A stretch of DNA of 64,000 nucleotides, taken from positions 2,418,001 through 2,482,000 of the forward strand of contig NZ_CP013002.1 in the NCBI RefSeq assembly GCF_001414055.1, in the 5' to 3' direction. This document shows, piece by piece, positions 16,655 to 26,668 of this stretch. Source of the DNA: Caulobacter henricii. GTDB taxonomy: Bacteria; Pseudomonadota; Alphaproteobacteria; Caulobacterales; Caulobacteraceae. Within the stretch, counting starts at the first letter, position 1, and each line of letters begins with the position of its first letter. Both the position numbers and the translations under genes were made by a program. The notes beneath the pieces are model-generated. The model was given only the letters and a program-made list of their open reading frames with translations, was not told where the DNA came from and did not search any database.

Positions 16655-18043
16655 TTAGCCGGCCAAGCCCCGATCCTTCACATCCAGCATCCGGAACCGT
16701 CCGAGCAGGAAGGCCATCGACACAAAGCTGGTCACGATCACCGACCAGACGATGCCGTTGACACCCAGGCCCATCGGAATGGCCAGCCACCAGGCCAGCG
16801 GCCCCATGATCACGCCATAGCTGATCAGGTGGGTGATGGTGGGGATCCACACCTCGCCGCGGGCCCGCAGGGCCTGGGCCGCCACAACCTGCACGGCGTC
16901 GGGGGCCAGGAACAGGCAGGTCAGGGCCAGGGCCGGCGCGATCAGGGCAATGGCACCGGGGTCGGCGGTATAGGCCGACGCCACCAACTCGCGCAGGGGG
17001 AACAGCAGCAGGGCCGCCACCAGCCCGACCACGGCCGTGAAGGCAAAGGCCACCCAGCCGGCGCGGGTCATGCCCGCAGGGTCGCGCGAGCCGAAGGCGC
17101 GACCGACCTGCACCGAGGTCGCGGTCGAAATGCCCAGGGGCAGCATGAAGATCACGGCGGCGACATTGATCACCACCGCCCAGGCGGCGACCGAGAGTCC
17201 GCCGATCCAGCCTGCAACCAGGCTCATGCCGGCAAAGGCCGCGACCTCGAAGAAGTTCGACGCGCCGGCACCATAGCCGATCCGGCGCTGTTCGATCGAG
17301 GCCGGCAGATCCCGAGCCGGCTTGTCGAAGATACCCAGCGCGCGCGCGTCCTTCAGGCGCAGGACATAGACGGCGAGCATGATCAGCAAGGCCGCCCGCG
17401 CCACGAACGTCGCCCAGGCCCCGCCTACGGCCCCGAGCGCCGGCAGGCCGAAGGTTCCGGGCACAAGCAGCAGATTGACCGCCAGATTGACGGCGTTGGC
17501 CACCCACATGGCGATGGTCACGGGACCGGGGCGCGACAGCCCTTCCAGCCAGAAGCTCAGCACCACGGTCAGGGCATAGAGCGGCAGGGATAGCGAGAAG
17601 ACGATCATCGGCGCGGTCGCGCCATCGGCCAGGGCCTTGGGCAGATGGACGGCGTGCAGCAGGGGTGGCCCCAGCAGGGCCAGGGATACGGCCGAGGCCA
17701 TGCCTATCCAGAAGGCATAGACGAGGCCCCGCCGCAGCACGGCCCCGGTATCGTGCGGCCTGCCCGCGCCGATGGCCCGCGAGGTCATCACCTGGGCCCC
17801 CACCAGCAGACCGACCGTCATGGTCACGAAGACCGAAGACGGAGCCCAGGCCATGGCGTGAAAGCCCAGCTGCTCAGCCGAGAACCTTCCCACGACAATG
17901 GCGTCGGTCAGGCCCATGACCATGATGCCCAGGCGCGACAGCACCACCGGCCCGGAAAGGCGCAGCAACTCGATCAGATCCAGCATCAGGGGGCTGCGGG
18001 GCCGCTCGGGAGACGGCACCGACGTCACCGCGTCACTTGGCAT
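16655..18043 (-). CDS. MATE-family multidrug/Na+ efflux transporter
   Basis: This 462-residue membrane protein has about twelve hydrophobic segments in two homologous halves, as in MATE exporters that expel cationic drugs or metabolites using H+ or Na+. Recognisable pieces are LSRLGIMVMGLTDAIVVGR near the N-terminus, VGLLVGAQVMTSRAIGAG, and the second-half LGISTATSVQVGRAFGSRD. The start at 18043 is supported by an AAAGG about 8 bp upstream; a longer in-frame start at 18097 lacks this. The substrate is not predictable. It is divergent from the flagellin gene. Confidence 0.92.
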   Translation of the reverse strand: MPSDAVTSVPSPERPRSPLMLDLIELLRLSGPVVLSRLGIMVMGLTDAIVVGRFSAEQLGFHAMAWAPSSVFVTMTVGLLVGAQVMTSRAIGAGRPHDTGAVLRRGLVYAFWIGMASAVSLALLGPPLLHAVHLPKALADGATAPMIVFSLSLPLYALTVVLSFWLEGLSRPGPVTIAMWVANAVNLAVNLLLVPGTFGLPALGAVGGAWATFVARAALLIMLAVYVLRLKDARALGIFDKPARDLPASIEQRRIGYGAGASNFFEVAAFAGMSLVAGWIGGLSVAAWAVVINVAAVIFMLPLGISTATSVQVGRAFGSRDPAGMTRAGWVAFAFTAVVGLVAALLLFPLRELVASAYTADPGAIALIAPALALTCLFLAPDAVQVVAAQALRARGEVWIPTITHLISYGVIMGPLAWWLAIPMGLGVNGIVWSVIVTSFVSMAFLLGRFRMLDVKDRGLAG

Positions 18044-18221
18044 GGGCAGGCCTTTCAGAAGGGCCGGCAAGTTGGCGCATGGGGTCCTGCGGGGCAAGGC
18101 CGGTCGCGATCGTTGTTGAACATCGGCCCGGGGTCGTGGTTTTCGGGCCGCAGCACCGAGCCGGCGGCCCTTTTCCTGGATCGACGACCACCGGCGGGGG
18201 CGAAAGGCCCGGTTTTTCTCC

Positions 18222-18236
18222 CGGCACGAACGGAGC
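18222..18236 (+). promoter_or_regulatory. weak candidate sigma-54 promoter for the flagellin gene
   Basis: CGGCACGAACGGAGC has the GG-N10-GC spacing required by sigma-54, and the -24 side (GGCACG) matches the TGGCACG consensus. The -12 side (GAGC) departs from TTGC. It lies about 85 bp before the flagellin ATG. Flagellin genes of Caulobacter are normally sigma-54/FlbD-dependent, which is the main reason for looking here. Confidence 0.3.
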
Positions 18237-18321
18237 GCTAACGCTGTTCCGGTTAGTCTGATCAGCAGGTGCCCGTTGCGCCTTCGGTCCTTTTGACCGA
18301 GCCCAGGAAGCAGTCCCGTCG

Positions 18322-19155
18322 ATGTCGCTGAACAGCGTCAACACCAATGCCAGCGCCATGATCGCCCTGCAGTCGCTGGCGTCGGTCAATCGCGACCTGT
18401 CCGGCACCCTGCGCCGCATTTCGACCGGACTGGCGGTCTCGAGCGCCAAGGACAATCCGGCCGTCTGGGTCATCGCCCAGTCCCAGCGCGCCGAGGCCAA
18501 CGCCCTGGACTCGGTTCGGGATTCCCTGCAGCGCGGCCGCTCGATCACGGACGTCGCCCTGTCGGCCGGCGAGACCGTGGTCGACCTGCTGGGCAAGATG
18601 AAGGAAAAAATGCTGGCCGCGGCGGACACCAGCCTGAGCACCGCAAGCCGCATGGCCCTCAATAGCGACTACCTGACCCTGAAGCGGCAGATCGACCGGA
18701 CCGTCAGCAATGCCGATTTCGGCGGCATCAACCTGATCTCTTCAGGTTCGGTCGGCCAGGTTCGCGCCCTCGCCAATGCCGACTGCAGCGACACGATCGA
18801 CATCGACCATGTCGACCTGTCGACGACTGGCGCAGCGCTGGGGGGTCTGCCCGCCGATCTGCTGGCCGCACCGGTTACCGGGACCCAGATCGCAGCCATG
18901 AGCACGGCCATGGAGACGGTCACCTCGTCCCTGGCCCGCATCGCCACGGGCTCCTTTGCCCTCGAGGCTCACCAGACCTTTATCGACAAGCTCCAGGATA
19001 CCCTGAACACCTCGATCGGGCGCCTGGTCGACGCCGACATGGCCAAGGAGTCGACCAAGCTTCAGGCCCTTCAGGTCCGCCAGCAACTGTCGATGAAGGC
19101 CCTGGCCATCGCCAATTCAGGCTCGTCCTATCTGCTGACCCTGTTCGGCCGCTGA
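18322..19155 (+). CDS. flagellin (Caulobacter Flj-type, divergent)
   Basis: This 277-residue filament protein has the conserved D0/D1 ends: SLNSVNTNASAMIALQSL at the N-terminus, then RRISTGLAVSSAKDNPA, and at the C-terminus DADMAKESTKLQALQVRQQL followed by ALAIANS. The middle is short, as in the 25-29 kDa Caulobacter flagellins. Departures from the usual sequence include VWVIAQSQRAE where most flagellins have a hydrophobic-Ala helix, and a cysteine in NADCSDTID, a residue rare in flagellins. It stands alone, with no flaF, flbT or other flagellin beside it, and resembles the FljJ-like outlier class more than the major flagellins. Confidence 0.92.
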   Translation: MSLNSVNTNASAMIALQSLASVNRDLSGTLRRISTGLAVSSAKDNPAVWVIAQSQRAEANALDSVRDSLQRGRSITDVALSAGETVVDLLGKMKEKMLAAADTSLSTASRMALNSDYLTLKRQIDRTVSNADFGGINLISSGSVGQVRALANADCSDTIDIDHVDLSTTGAALGGLPADLLAAPVTGTQIAAMSTAMETVTSSLARIATGSFALEAHQTFIDKLQDTLNTSIGRLVDADMAKESTKLQALQVRQQLSMKALAIANSGSSYLLTLFGR

Positions 19156-19162
19156 TTAGGTC

Positions 19163-19651
19163 TCAGTGCGGCCAGGCCTCTGCCAGCACCTTGGCGACAC
19201 CGTCCTTGTAGCTGACCTCCAGCGCCGGGGTCTTGGGCTGGCCGGCGGCGAACAGTTCATAGATGACCCTGCCGTCGTTCTGGGTGCTTTCGATCACCCT
19301 CACCGGCCGGGCCTTGCCGGCGGCGGTCTGCACGGCTGCAGGCGCTTCGGTCCAGGCGATATCGCGCTGGGTCTCGACGATCTCCCAGGCGCCGTTGCGC
19401 TCCAGCAGGTCGAACTCGATCTCGGCCCCGCCGGGCAGAACGCCCTCGACGTCGAAATAGCGGCGATCCTCGCGTTCCTTCAACTCGGCCTCGATCACCT
19501 TCAGACCGGGGGCGGCCTTGAGCACAACCGACAGCACGCCGGGCGGCAGATCGGCGGCGGCGACGGGGGTGATCCTGGTTTCCGGCGCGCCGGCATGGGC
19601 GGCGGCAGCAGACAGTGTCAGGCAGAAGGCCAAGACAGGACGGATTGGCAT
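19163..19651 (-). CDS. periplasmic PepSY-like protein
   Basis: This 162-residue protein has a signal peptide ending near AAAAHA. The mature part has two repeated modules of about 60 residues with the PepSY-like pattern of a helix (VLSVVLKAAPGLKVIEAEL) followed by strands with RRYFDVEGVLPGGAEIEFDL. The start at 19651 is chosen for the GGAG six bases upstream; the in-frame ATG at 19663 lacks one. PepSY-type domains are thought to inhibit or sense proteases or bind metals in the envelope. It converges with the flagellin gene with a gap of seven bases. Confidence 0.7.
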   Translation of the reverse strand: MPIRPVLAFCLTLSAAAAHAGAPETRITPVAAADLPPGVLSVVLKAAPGLKVIEAELKEREDRRYFDVEGVLPGGAEIEFDLLERNGAWEIVETQRDIAWTEAPAAVQTAAGKARPVRVIESTQNDGRVIYELFAAGQPKTPALEVSYKDGVAKVLAEAWPH

Positions 19652-19770
19652 GTCAGTCTCCATGGACAGGGCATGATCAGGTATCCGGTATCATGCCTTG
19701 CCACGCGATCCACCCGCATGCGGGGATTGCCCCGCCGGTGCTAGCAAGGTGACGCGCAAAGGAATCGCCC

Positions 19771-20160
19771 ATGGCCCGCCATCTCGCCCAGATCTCCCTG
19801 CTGGTCTCCGACTATGCCGAGGCCATCGACTTCTATGTCGGCCGATTGGGCTTTGAGCTGCTGGAGGACACCGACCTGGGCGGCGGCAAGCGCTGGGTCG
19901 TGATCTCACCTGGCCCCGGCGGCAGCCGGATCCTGCTGGCCCGAGCGACAAGCGAGGCGCAGGCCGCCCGGGTCGGCGATCAGGGCGGCGGCCGGGTCTG
20001 GCTGTTTCTGAACACGGACGACTTTGCCGCCGATCACGCCCGGATGAGCGCCGCCGGCGTGCGGTTTCTCGAAGCCCCCCGCCATGAATCCTATGGCAGC
20101 GTTGCCGTCTTCGAAGATCTCTATGGCAACCGCTGGGACCTGATTGAACCCAAGGCCTGA
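19771..20160 (+). CDS. VOC-family (glyoxalase/dioxygenase-fold) protein
   Basis: This 129-residue protein carries the paired beta-alpha-beta-beta-beta modules of the vicinal oxygen chelate fold: HLAQISLLVSDYAEAIDFY at the start, GFELLEDTDLG, and the C-terminal VFEDLYGNRWDLIEP with the Glu metal ligand. Metal ligands appear to include His4 and the Glu of the last strand. An AAAGGA ribosome-binding site precedes the ATG. The substrate is unknown; single-gene VOC proteins include fosfomycin/bleomycin-resistance-like and lactoylglutathione-lyase-like enzymes. Confidence 0.88.
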   Translation: MARHLAQISLLVSDYAEAIDFYVGRLGFELLEDTDLGGGKRWVVISPGPGGSRILLARATSEAQAARVGDQGGGRVWLFLNTDDFAADHARMSAAGVRFLEAPRHESYGSVAVFEDLYGNRWDLIEPKA

Positions 20161-20163
20161 GCC

Positions 20164-20721
20164 TCAGGGCCTGAGGCTGGGCGGCGCGGCGGCCCTGACC
20201 GGGGGCTGCTGCGGAAACTCGATCCTGGACATGTCATAGCCCAGGGCCCGGACGCGCCTGATCAGGTCTTCGCGCAGGACCGGCGACGGCACCTCCCGCG
20301 TGAAGATGAAGATGCGCTTCAGCCGGGGTTCGCCAGCGATGAACCACGTGTAGTCATCGTCATGGTCGAAGATCCAGTAGTCCCAGGTGATCAGGAACGG
20401 GTAGCGCACGCGCAGCTTGGCATTGACGCCCGGATCGAGGATCTGTCCCCGCCCCTGGATCACCTTCTCCTTGCCGCCCGGCGCACCGGTCTCGCAGGTA
20501 TCACGCACCAGAACCTTATCGCCGCCGGCAAACAAATAGTTGGTGGCCCCGGCCTCGCAGCCATCGGTAATGCCCATCGGCGTGCGGGCGATTTCCAGCC
20601 AGCGCCCCGAATAGAGCCGCTCGACCTCCACGGGCCTGGCCGGTTGCGGGGACTGGGCCCAAGCGCCGGTGGCTCCGGCCAGGCCGGCGGTGGCGGCGAT
20701 CATCAGGGTTCTCAGGGTCAT
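20164..20721 (-). CDS. secreted lipocalin-family protein
   Basis: This is a 185-residue protein with a signal peptide (ATAGLAGATGAWA) ending near residue 22. The lipocalin signature GxW is present in YSGRWLEIAR. The later block WDYWIFDHDDDYTWFIAGEP matches the strand pattern of bacterial lipocalins (Blc type), ending with the helix region REDLIRRVRALGYD. There is no lipobox cysteine, so it is periplasmic rather than a lipoprotein. It would bind a small hydrophobic ligand or lipid. The start is set at the ATG at 20721 because the hydrophobic signal starts there; the frame continues upstream to 20802. Confidence 0.8.
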   Translation of the reverse strand: MTLRTLMIAATAGLAGATGAWAQSPQPARPVEVERLYSGRWLEIARTPMGITDGCEAGATNYLFAGGDKVLVRDTCETGAPGGKEKVIQGRGQILDPGVNAKLRVRYPFLITWDYWIFDHDDDYTWFIAGEPRLKRIFIFTREVPSPVLREDLIRRVRALGYDMSRIEFPQQPPVRAAAPPSLRP

Positions 20722-20801
20722 GCCAGGGTCTCTTGCGCGGCGGGTCACCGGAAGAAACGTTTGCGCCCCCCGGCTGGATGCAACGCCCCGGTACCAGCCC
20801 A

Positions 20802-21368
20802 CTAGCCCGGCGGTGCCGTCTCGAAGGCCTCGCCTGCAAACCGCCGAACCTGACGCAGAATATCGTCTGGCCAGGCGGAAATTCGGGCCTCGAACGCCGT
20901 GGGATCACCGGCAAACAGGGCGCGCATCGCCGCTTCGAAACCCTCTCGGTCTCCGGCCATGACCGTGGCGAAGCGATAGGTCGCCTCGCGCGCCTGTCGC
21001 ATCCGATCCGGTCCGGCACTACCCCGGCTCGCCGCCTCGACCAGCTTGCGCAGGGTCACCGAGGCACCGCCCGGCTGGGTGGCTAACCAGGCCCAGTGGC
21101 GCGGCAGAAGAGTCACCTCACGCGCCGCGACGCCGAGTTTCGGACGTCCCCGCCCGCGCGCGACCACCGGTTCTTCCACCGTGGCGAAGCGAGCGGCGAG
21201 ATCGCCGGGCCCTCCCCGCAGATCGAAGTCCACCTGCCGGCCCTCGGCATCAAAGATCAGCACCGGCGGACCGGAATCCTCTCCAGACAGGCGCTGGGCG
21301 ACCAGGGCGACCTCAAGCGCCGTACCGGCGGCGATCTGCTCGTCACCGCGGAAAACAACATGGCTCAT
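20802..21368 (-). CDS. DUF2239-family protein
   Basis: This 188-residue soluble protein matches the DUF2239 family by its central block LLPRHWAWLATQPGGASVTLRKLVE and the following R-x-A-x-E-x-T-Y-R-F region. Its function is unknown. Its ATG overlaps the stop of the GIY-YIG gene as ATGA (21365-21368), so the two are translationally coupled. This pairing with a GIY-YIG protein is, as far as I recall, frequent in related genomes. The N-terminus (MSHVVFRGDEQIAAG) looks like a small beta domain. Confidence 0.85.
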   Translation of the reverse strand: MSHVVFRGDEQIAAGTALEVALVAQRLSGEDSGPPVLIFDAEGRQVDFDLRGGPGDLAARFATVEEPVVARGRGRPKLGVAAREVTLLPRHWAWLATQPGGASVTLRKLVEAASRGSAGPDRMRQAREATYRFATVMAGDREGFEAAMRALFAGDPTAFEARISAWPDDILRQVRRFAGEAFETAPPG

Positions 21369-21703
21369 CGGTTCAGTCCCCGGGCACCCAGGCGCTCGAT
21401 CCAGACAGCCTTGCGATCCTGCAGCCAGGACGAGCGGCCCAGCGGCCCCAGGGTTTCGTCTGACAGGACATCCAGCGGCTCATAGGCAAAGGCCGCCTCG
21501 CCATGGGCTGTCCAGGCCGCCTGCAGCGCCTGATCCCTATGGGTGCCATGCCGCAAGGTGAACCAGAGGCCGCCCTGGCGGGTCGACAAATCCGGCGTGG
21601 CCCCGACCCAGGCCTGACCGCTGGCGATGCAGCGTACGGCATAGATTCCGGCCTCGACCTTGCGGTCGCGATAGTCGCGCAGCAGCGCCTTGCGTCCGTT
21701 CAT
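21365..21703 (-). CDS. GIY-YIG nuclease-fold protein
   Basis: This 112-residue protein has an N-terminal GIY-YIG-like core: AGIYAVRCIASGQAWVGAT contains the GIY and a variant YIG (WVG) strand pair, followed by an Arg in RQGGLWFTLRHG. A full catalytic Glu is not obvious; ERLGARG near the end may be too late. Activity as a nuclease is therefore uncertain. The start at 21703 is set by a near-perfect AGGAGG six bases upstream. It is the first gene of a two-gene operon with DUF2239. Confidence 0.8.
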   Translation of the reverse strand: MNGRKALLRDYRDRKVEAGIYAVRCIASGQAWVGATPDLSTRQGGLWFTLRHGTHRDQALQAAWTAHGEAAFAYEPLDVLSDETLGPLGRSSWLQDRKAVWIERLGARGLNR

Positions 21704-21722
21704 GGGACCCTCCTGAGGCACC

Positions 21723-21738
21723 TTTATACCCGGATAAA
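21723..21738. promoter_or_regulatory. AT-rich palindrome TTTAT-ACCCGG-ATAAA, candidate operator
   Basis: Perfect five-base arms flank a six-base ACCCGG core, 20 bp upstream of the GIY-YIG/DUF2239 operon start. A second imperfect copy with the same ACCCGG core and AAAAT flank lies at 21751-21768. The stretch is strikingly AT-rich for this genome and probably also holds the promoter. The protein that binds is unknown. Confidence 0.45.
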
Positions 21739-21778
21739 ATCAGGAGTCTATATTACCCGGGCGAAAATTCCGCGACCT

Positions 21779-22177
21779 CTAGCTTGAGACGGGGGCAGCC
21801 TTGAAGCTCACATAGCCCCGCTCGACCATCCGGCGCATGGCCTCATAGGCTTCAGCCAGTTCCTCATAGGCCGTTCGCATCTGGGCCAGCTTCTGAATCT
21901 GGTCCGGTGGCGGTGTATGCGACGTCTCGGTCATGGCGACGGCGGCCGCCACCCATTGGGCACGGGCCTGGGCGGCGGCGACGGCCATATGCTGGAAATG
22001 GGAGGCGTCGATGTGGCCGAGGGCCTGGCCGATCAGGGCCTTGTTCGAAGCAAAGGCCGTATAGTCGATCTGCTCCAGTGTGCCGCGCAGGCGGCGCTGA
22101 ACATGGGGATCGACATCCTCGGGCTCGAAATGGTCAAGGCCGCGGCGGCGGAAACTCGAAGTTACGGTCGACGACAT
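21779..22177 (-). CDS. hypothetical alpha-helical protein
   Basis: This 132-residue protein has no recognised domain. Residues after about 30 are predicted mainly helical and Ala-rich (HMAVAAAQARAQWVAAAVAMTE, then QIQKLAQMRTAYEELAEAYEAMRRMVERG). The start at 22177 follows a strong GGGAGG. No signal peptide or membrane segment is seen. It stands between the GIY-YIG operon and thiC on the same strand but has separate promoter space on both sides. Confidence 0.7.
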   Translation of the reverse strand: MSSTVTSSFRRRGLDHFEPEDVDPHVQRRLRGTLEQIDYTAFASNKALIGQALGHIDASHFQHMAVAAAQARAQWVAAAVAMTETSHTPPPDQIQKLAQMRTAYEELAEAYEAMRRMVERGYVSFKAAPVSS

Positions 22178-22443
22178 GGCGTCCTCCCGCCCGGCGATGA
22201 TGTCCCATGAAAGCCGAGCCTGTGGACAAGTTTGCGCCCGAGTCCTTAAGAGGTCCTTGCACCTGTTCCGCCTGCCCGCTGGGTCCCCGCAGGGTTCAGA
22301 CGGCGATCTCCGCAACTGGCGACGCCGACCAGGGGAAGCGCGGACAGCAGGGTACGGCGCGTTGTCATCACCGGTCTCCTTCAGAGGTCCGGTGATGACA
22401 ACACTTCAGATCGGCCTTGCGATCGCTCAGCCGAGATCGCGAC

Positions 22444-24339
<1,896 letters not shown>

Positions 24340-24369
24340 CTAACGGCCGGACAGTAAGCCCCGACCGCG

Positions 24370-24475
24370 TTCCCTCCCTTCGCCGGCATGACCCGGATCA
24401 GGTTCGACGGGTCAGGGCCCTGGGCCCAATCTCAGCCGCGCGAAGCGGCCCCCCGGTGAACAGCCGGACACTAGG
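24370..24475 (-). promoter_or_regulatory. TPP riboswitch (THI element) controlling thiC
   Basis: On the minus strand the hallmarks occur in order: a GGGGGGCC segment after CACC, the CTGAGA motif (complement at 24430-24435), and ACCTGATCCGGGTCATGCCGG (around 24385-24405), matching the consensus ACCTGAT-GG-TAATGCC. The flanks can pair to form P1. The element ends about 85 bp before the thiC ATG, so it can control translation or termination when thiamin pyrophosphate binds. Confidence 0.93.
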
Positions 24476-24505
24476 CCGACTGACGTGTGGGTCAAGAGTC
24501 GTTGT

Positions 24506-24539
24506 CCCCTTCCTTCTCCCCTTGCGGGGAAGGAAGGGG
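24506..24539 (-). terminator. hairpin after the metallopeptidase gene
   Basis: CCCCTTCCTT (24506-24515) pairs with AAGGAAGGGG (24530-24539), and an inner CCCC-TTGC-GGGG continues the stem with a two-base bulge. It starts three bases past the stop of the metallopeptidase and lies before the thiC riboswitch, so it probably insulates thiC from the upstream operon. No T-run is present. Confidence 0.65.
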
Positions 24540-24541
24540 GG

Positions 24542-25390
24542 TTACAGCCGCGACGCTGCAAACGTGTCGCACACCGCCGGGTCGCCGCGCTCATAGCCCC
24601 GGGTAAACCACCGCACGCGCTGGGCGCTGGTGCCGTGGGTGAAACTGTCGGGCACGACCTGTCCCTGGCTGCGAGACTGGATGGTGTCGTCGCCGACCGC
24701 CGCCGCGGCGCCCAGGCCGTCCTCGATATCGGCCCTGTTGATCACGATCTGGCCGTTCGAGGTCTCAGCGGCCCGCGCGGCCCAGACGCCGGCATAGCAG
24801 TCGGCCTGCAGTTCCAGTCGCACCGAACCGCTTTCAGCGCCCTTCGCGCCCAGTCTGCGGGCAGCCTCCGAGGTCCCCAGCAGGGTCTGAACGTGGTGGC
24901 CGATCTCATGGCTGATCACATAGGCCCGGGCAAACTCGCCCTTCGCACCGAAGCGGGACTCAAGTTCGTTCCAGAAGGTCAGGTCCAGATAGACCCTGCG
25001 ATCGGCCGGGCAATAGAACGGCCCCATGGCCGACTGGCCGGTGCCGCAGCCGGTGGGGGTCGCATTGTCATAGAGGACCACCGACTCCGGCGGCCTGTAG
25101 ACCGCGCCCTGGGCGGCAAAGATCGGGCCCCAGACCTCGGCATTGGAGGTTTCGATAGCATCCACGAACTGGCCGTCCGCGTCACCGACCTGGCCCTTGG
25201 CGACCTGTTGCTGGGTCGGTCCCTGCAGATCCTGCGCGACCTGCATCGTGGTCTGCGGATCGATACCGAACACGAAATAGCCGATCGCCGCCAGCACCAG
25301 GGCCCCGATCCCGCCCCCGGCGACACCGACCCCGCCCAGACCACGCCGATCCTCGATATTGCCCGAGCGGCGCGCGCCTCTCCATTCCAT
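24542..25390 (-). CDS. YpfJ-type neutral zinc metallopeptidase
   Basis: This 282-residue protein belongs to the zinc metallopeptidase family often annotated YpfJ. It has an N-terminal cytoplasmic stretch, one transmembrane segment (about 24-42, IGALVLAAIGYFVFG), then a periplasmic domain with HEIGHH (161-166) as zinc site and ELQADCYAGVWA as the downstream Glu region. The N-terminal MEWRGARRSGNIEDRRG is typical of the family. It is the last of three genes on the minus strand after the TPR and small coiled-coil genes. Its substrate is unknown. Confidence 0.9.
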   Translation of the reverse strand: MEWRGARRSGNIEDRRGLGGVGVAGGGIGALVLAAIGYFVFGIDPQTTMQVAQDLQGPTQQQVAKGQVGDADGQFVDAIETSNAEVWGPIFAAQGAVYRPPESVVLYDNATPTGCGTGQSAMGPFYCPADRRVYLDLTFWNELESRFGAKGEFARAYVISHEIGHHVQTLLGTSEAARRLGAKGAESGSVRLELQADCYAGVWAARAAETSNGQIVINRADIEDGLGAAAAVGDDTIQSRSQGQVVPDSFTHGTSAQRVRWFTRGYERGDPAVCDTFAASRL

Positions 25391-25423
25391 GTCCCGGTCC
25401 TGTCTCTGTCAGTGATCCCGGCG

Positions 25424-25816
25424 TCAGGGACGATTGTCCGGACGCACACCCCGGACCTGCGCCTGGCTTCGTGCCAAGGCATCCTGCGTCAGACGCTCCA
25501 TCCGGTCTATCTGCTGCTGCAGGGAATCCGGTTCGATCGCTGGCAGGGGTGCAGGCAAGGGCATGACCGGACCCGCCAGGGCCGGCGGCGACGCACGGGC
25601 CGCGCCGAGTTCGCGCAGCACCAGGGCCGTCTGAAGCTGATCCTGCCTCGCCACGATCTCCCTTTGGGCCGCGAGGGCGGCCTGGCGATCGATGTCAGAC
25701 TTGTGCTGGGCGGCATTGGCGGCCCGCAGATCGCGCAGGTCGTCCTGGCCATGCGCCCCGCTGGTCAGGACCAGCAGGGCCAGGCCGCCCAGTGTGCAGT
25801 TCAGCGCGAGACTCAT
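25424..25816 (-). CDS. small exported coiled-coil protein, unknown function
   Basis: This 130-residue protein has a signal peptide (LGGLALLVLTSGAHG) cleaved near residue 23. The mature part begins with a Gln/Ala/Arg-rich helix suggestive of a short coiled coil (about 25-70), then a Pro-rich linker and a second amphipathic helix (LQQQIDRMERLTQDALARSQ). No domain is recognised. GGAG precedes the ATG. It sits between the TPR protein and the metallopeptidase with short gaps, so the three may be one transcript. Confidence 0.65.
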   Translation of the reverse strand: MSLALNCTLGGLALLVLTSGAHGQDDLRDLRAANAAQHKSDIDRQAALAAQREIVARQDQLQTALVLRELGAARASPPALAGPVMPLPAPLPAIEPDSLQQQIDRMERLTQDALARSQAQVRGVRPDNRP

Positions 25817-25873
25817 GGTCGCTCCTGGTTTCCGGTCGGGGTCGCTAGATCCGTCCCGGAGCGTTCAGGACGC

Positions 25874-26434
25874 TCAGGGTCGCTTTATGGAGAAACGCAT
25901 CAGCTCCTTTTTCGGGGCGTCCCAGGCCGGATCGAGTTCGGCCGCCTTGGAATAGTCCTGATAGGCCGACTTCAGATCGCCCAGTCCCTCATTGGCCAGG
26001 CCGCGATTGAACCAGGCCTTTTCGGGATCCTTGACGCCGAGCGCCAGGCCCTTGTCGATCTCGCCGAGGGCGTCGCTGTAACGTTCCTCACCGACAAAGG
26101 TAGCACCGCGATTGACCCAGGCCTCGCCAAGGTCCGGATCAATTTTGGACGCCGCGTCAAAGTCCTCGCGGGCCGTGGCGAAATCGCGTTGGCGCAGCTG
26201 CAGGACGCCGCGGTTCACATAGGTACGAGCCCGATCGCGGAAATTGAGAGTCTCGGTCTCGAGCGCGATCGTGCAGGTCAGGACCGATTTCTGATCCGCA
26301 CGACCGTCAATGGCGGCGGTCGAGCAGTCCTTTGCGGCACCGCCGCCCAGCACCAGGGTCGAGGCGCTCGCCGGACCGCCTGCCAGGGTCGCGGTCACCA
26401 GCAGCGCTGCGCCGATAAGAATTCTTGGGCTCAT
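25874..26434 (-). CDS. periplasmic TPR-repeat protein
   Basis: This 186-residue protein has a signal peptide (LIGAALLVTATLAGGPASA) and three consecutive TPR motifs, recognisable by ARTYVNRGVLQLRQRDFATA, AWVNRGATFVGEERYSDAL and AWFNRGLANEGLGDLKSAY. TPR domains mediate protein contacts; no enzymatic domain is attached. The start at 26434 is fixed by a GGGAGG nine bases upstream and by the signal sequence. It is the first gene of the three-gene minus-strand cluster. Confidence 0.85.
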   Translation of the reverse strand: MSPRILIGAALLVTATLAGGPASASTLVLGGGAAKDCSTAAIDGRADQKSVLTCTIALETETLNFRDRARTYVNRGVLQLRQRDFATAREDFDAASKIDPDLGEAWVNRGATFVGEERYSDALGEIDKGLALGVKDPEKAWFNRGLANEGLGDLKSAYQDYSKAAELDPAWDAPKKELMRFSIKRP

Positions 26435-26668
26435 GTCATCCTCCCTTGCCGGGCGAACCTTCGGACGCGGTGGGGTCTGAACCTGAGGCCAGACCAAGCG
26501 CGCCAGGGCCGCTTCCTCGCAGAGTCGACTATATCATGTTTAACGCCCGAACCCATGCCCCTGGTCACGCAAGGCCAAGCCAGAACATTTCACAATTTTA
26601 AGATGAATTCCCGGTCAGCAGGTCGCACTATGGTGACATGACTGTGCTGGTGCCATCGGGAACGAGAC

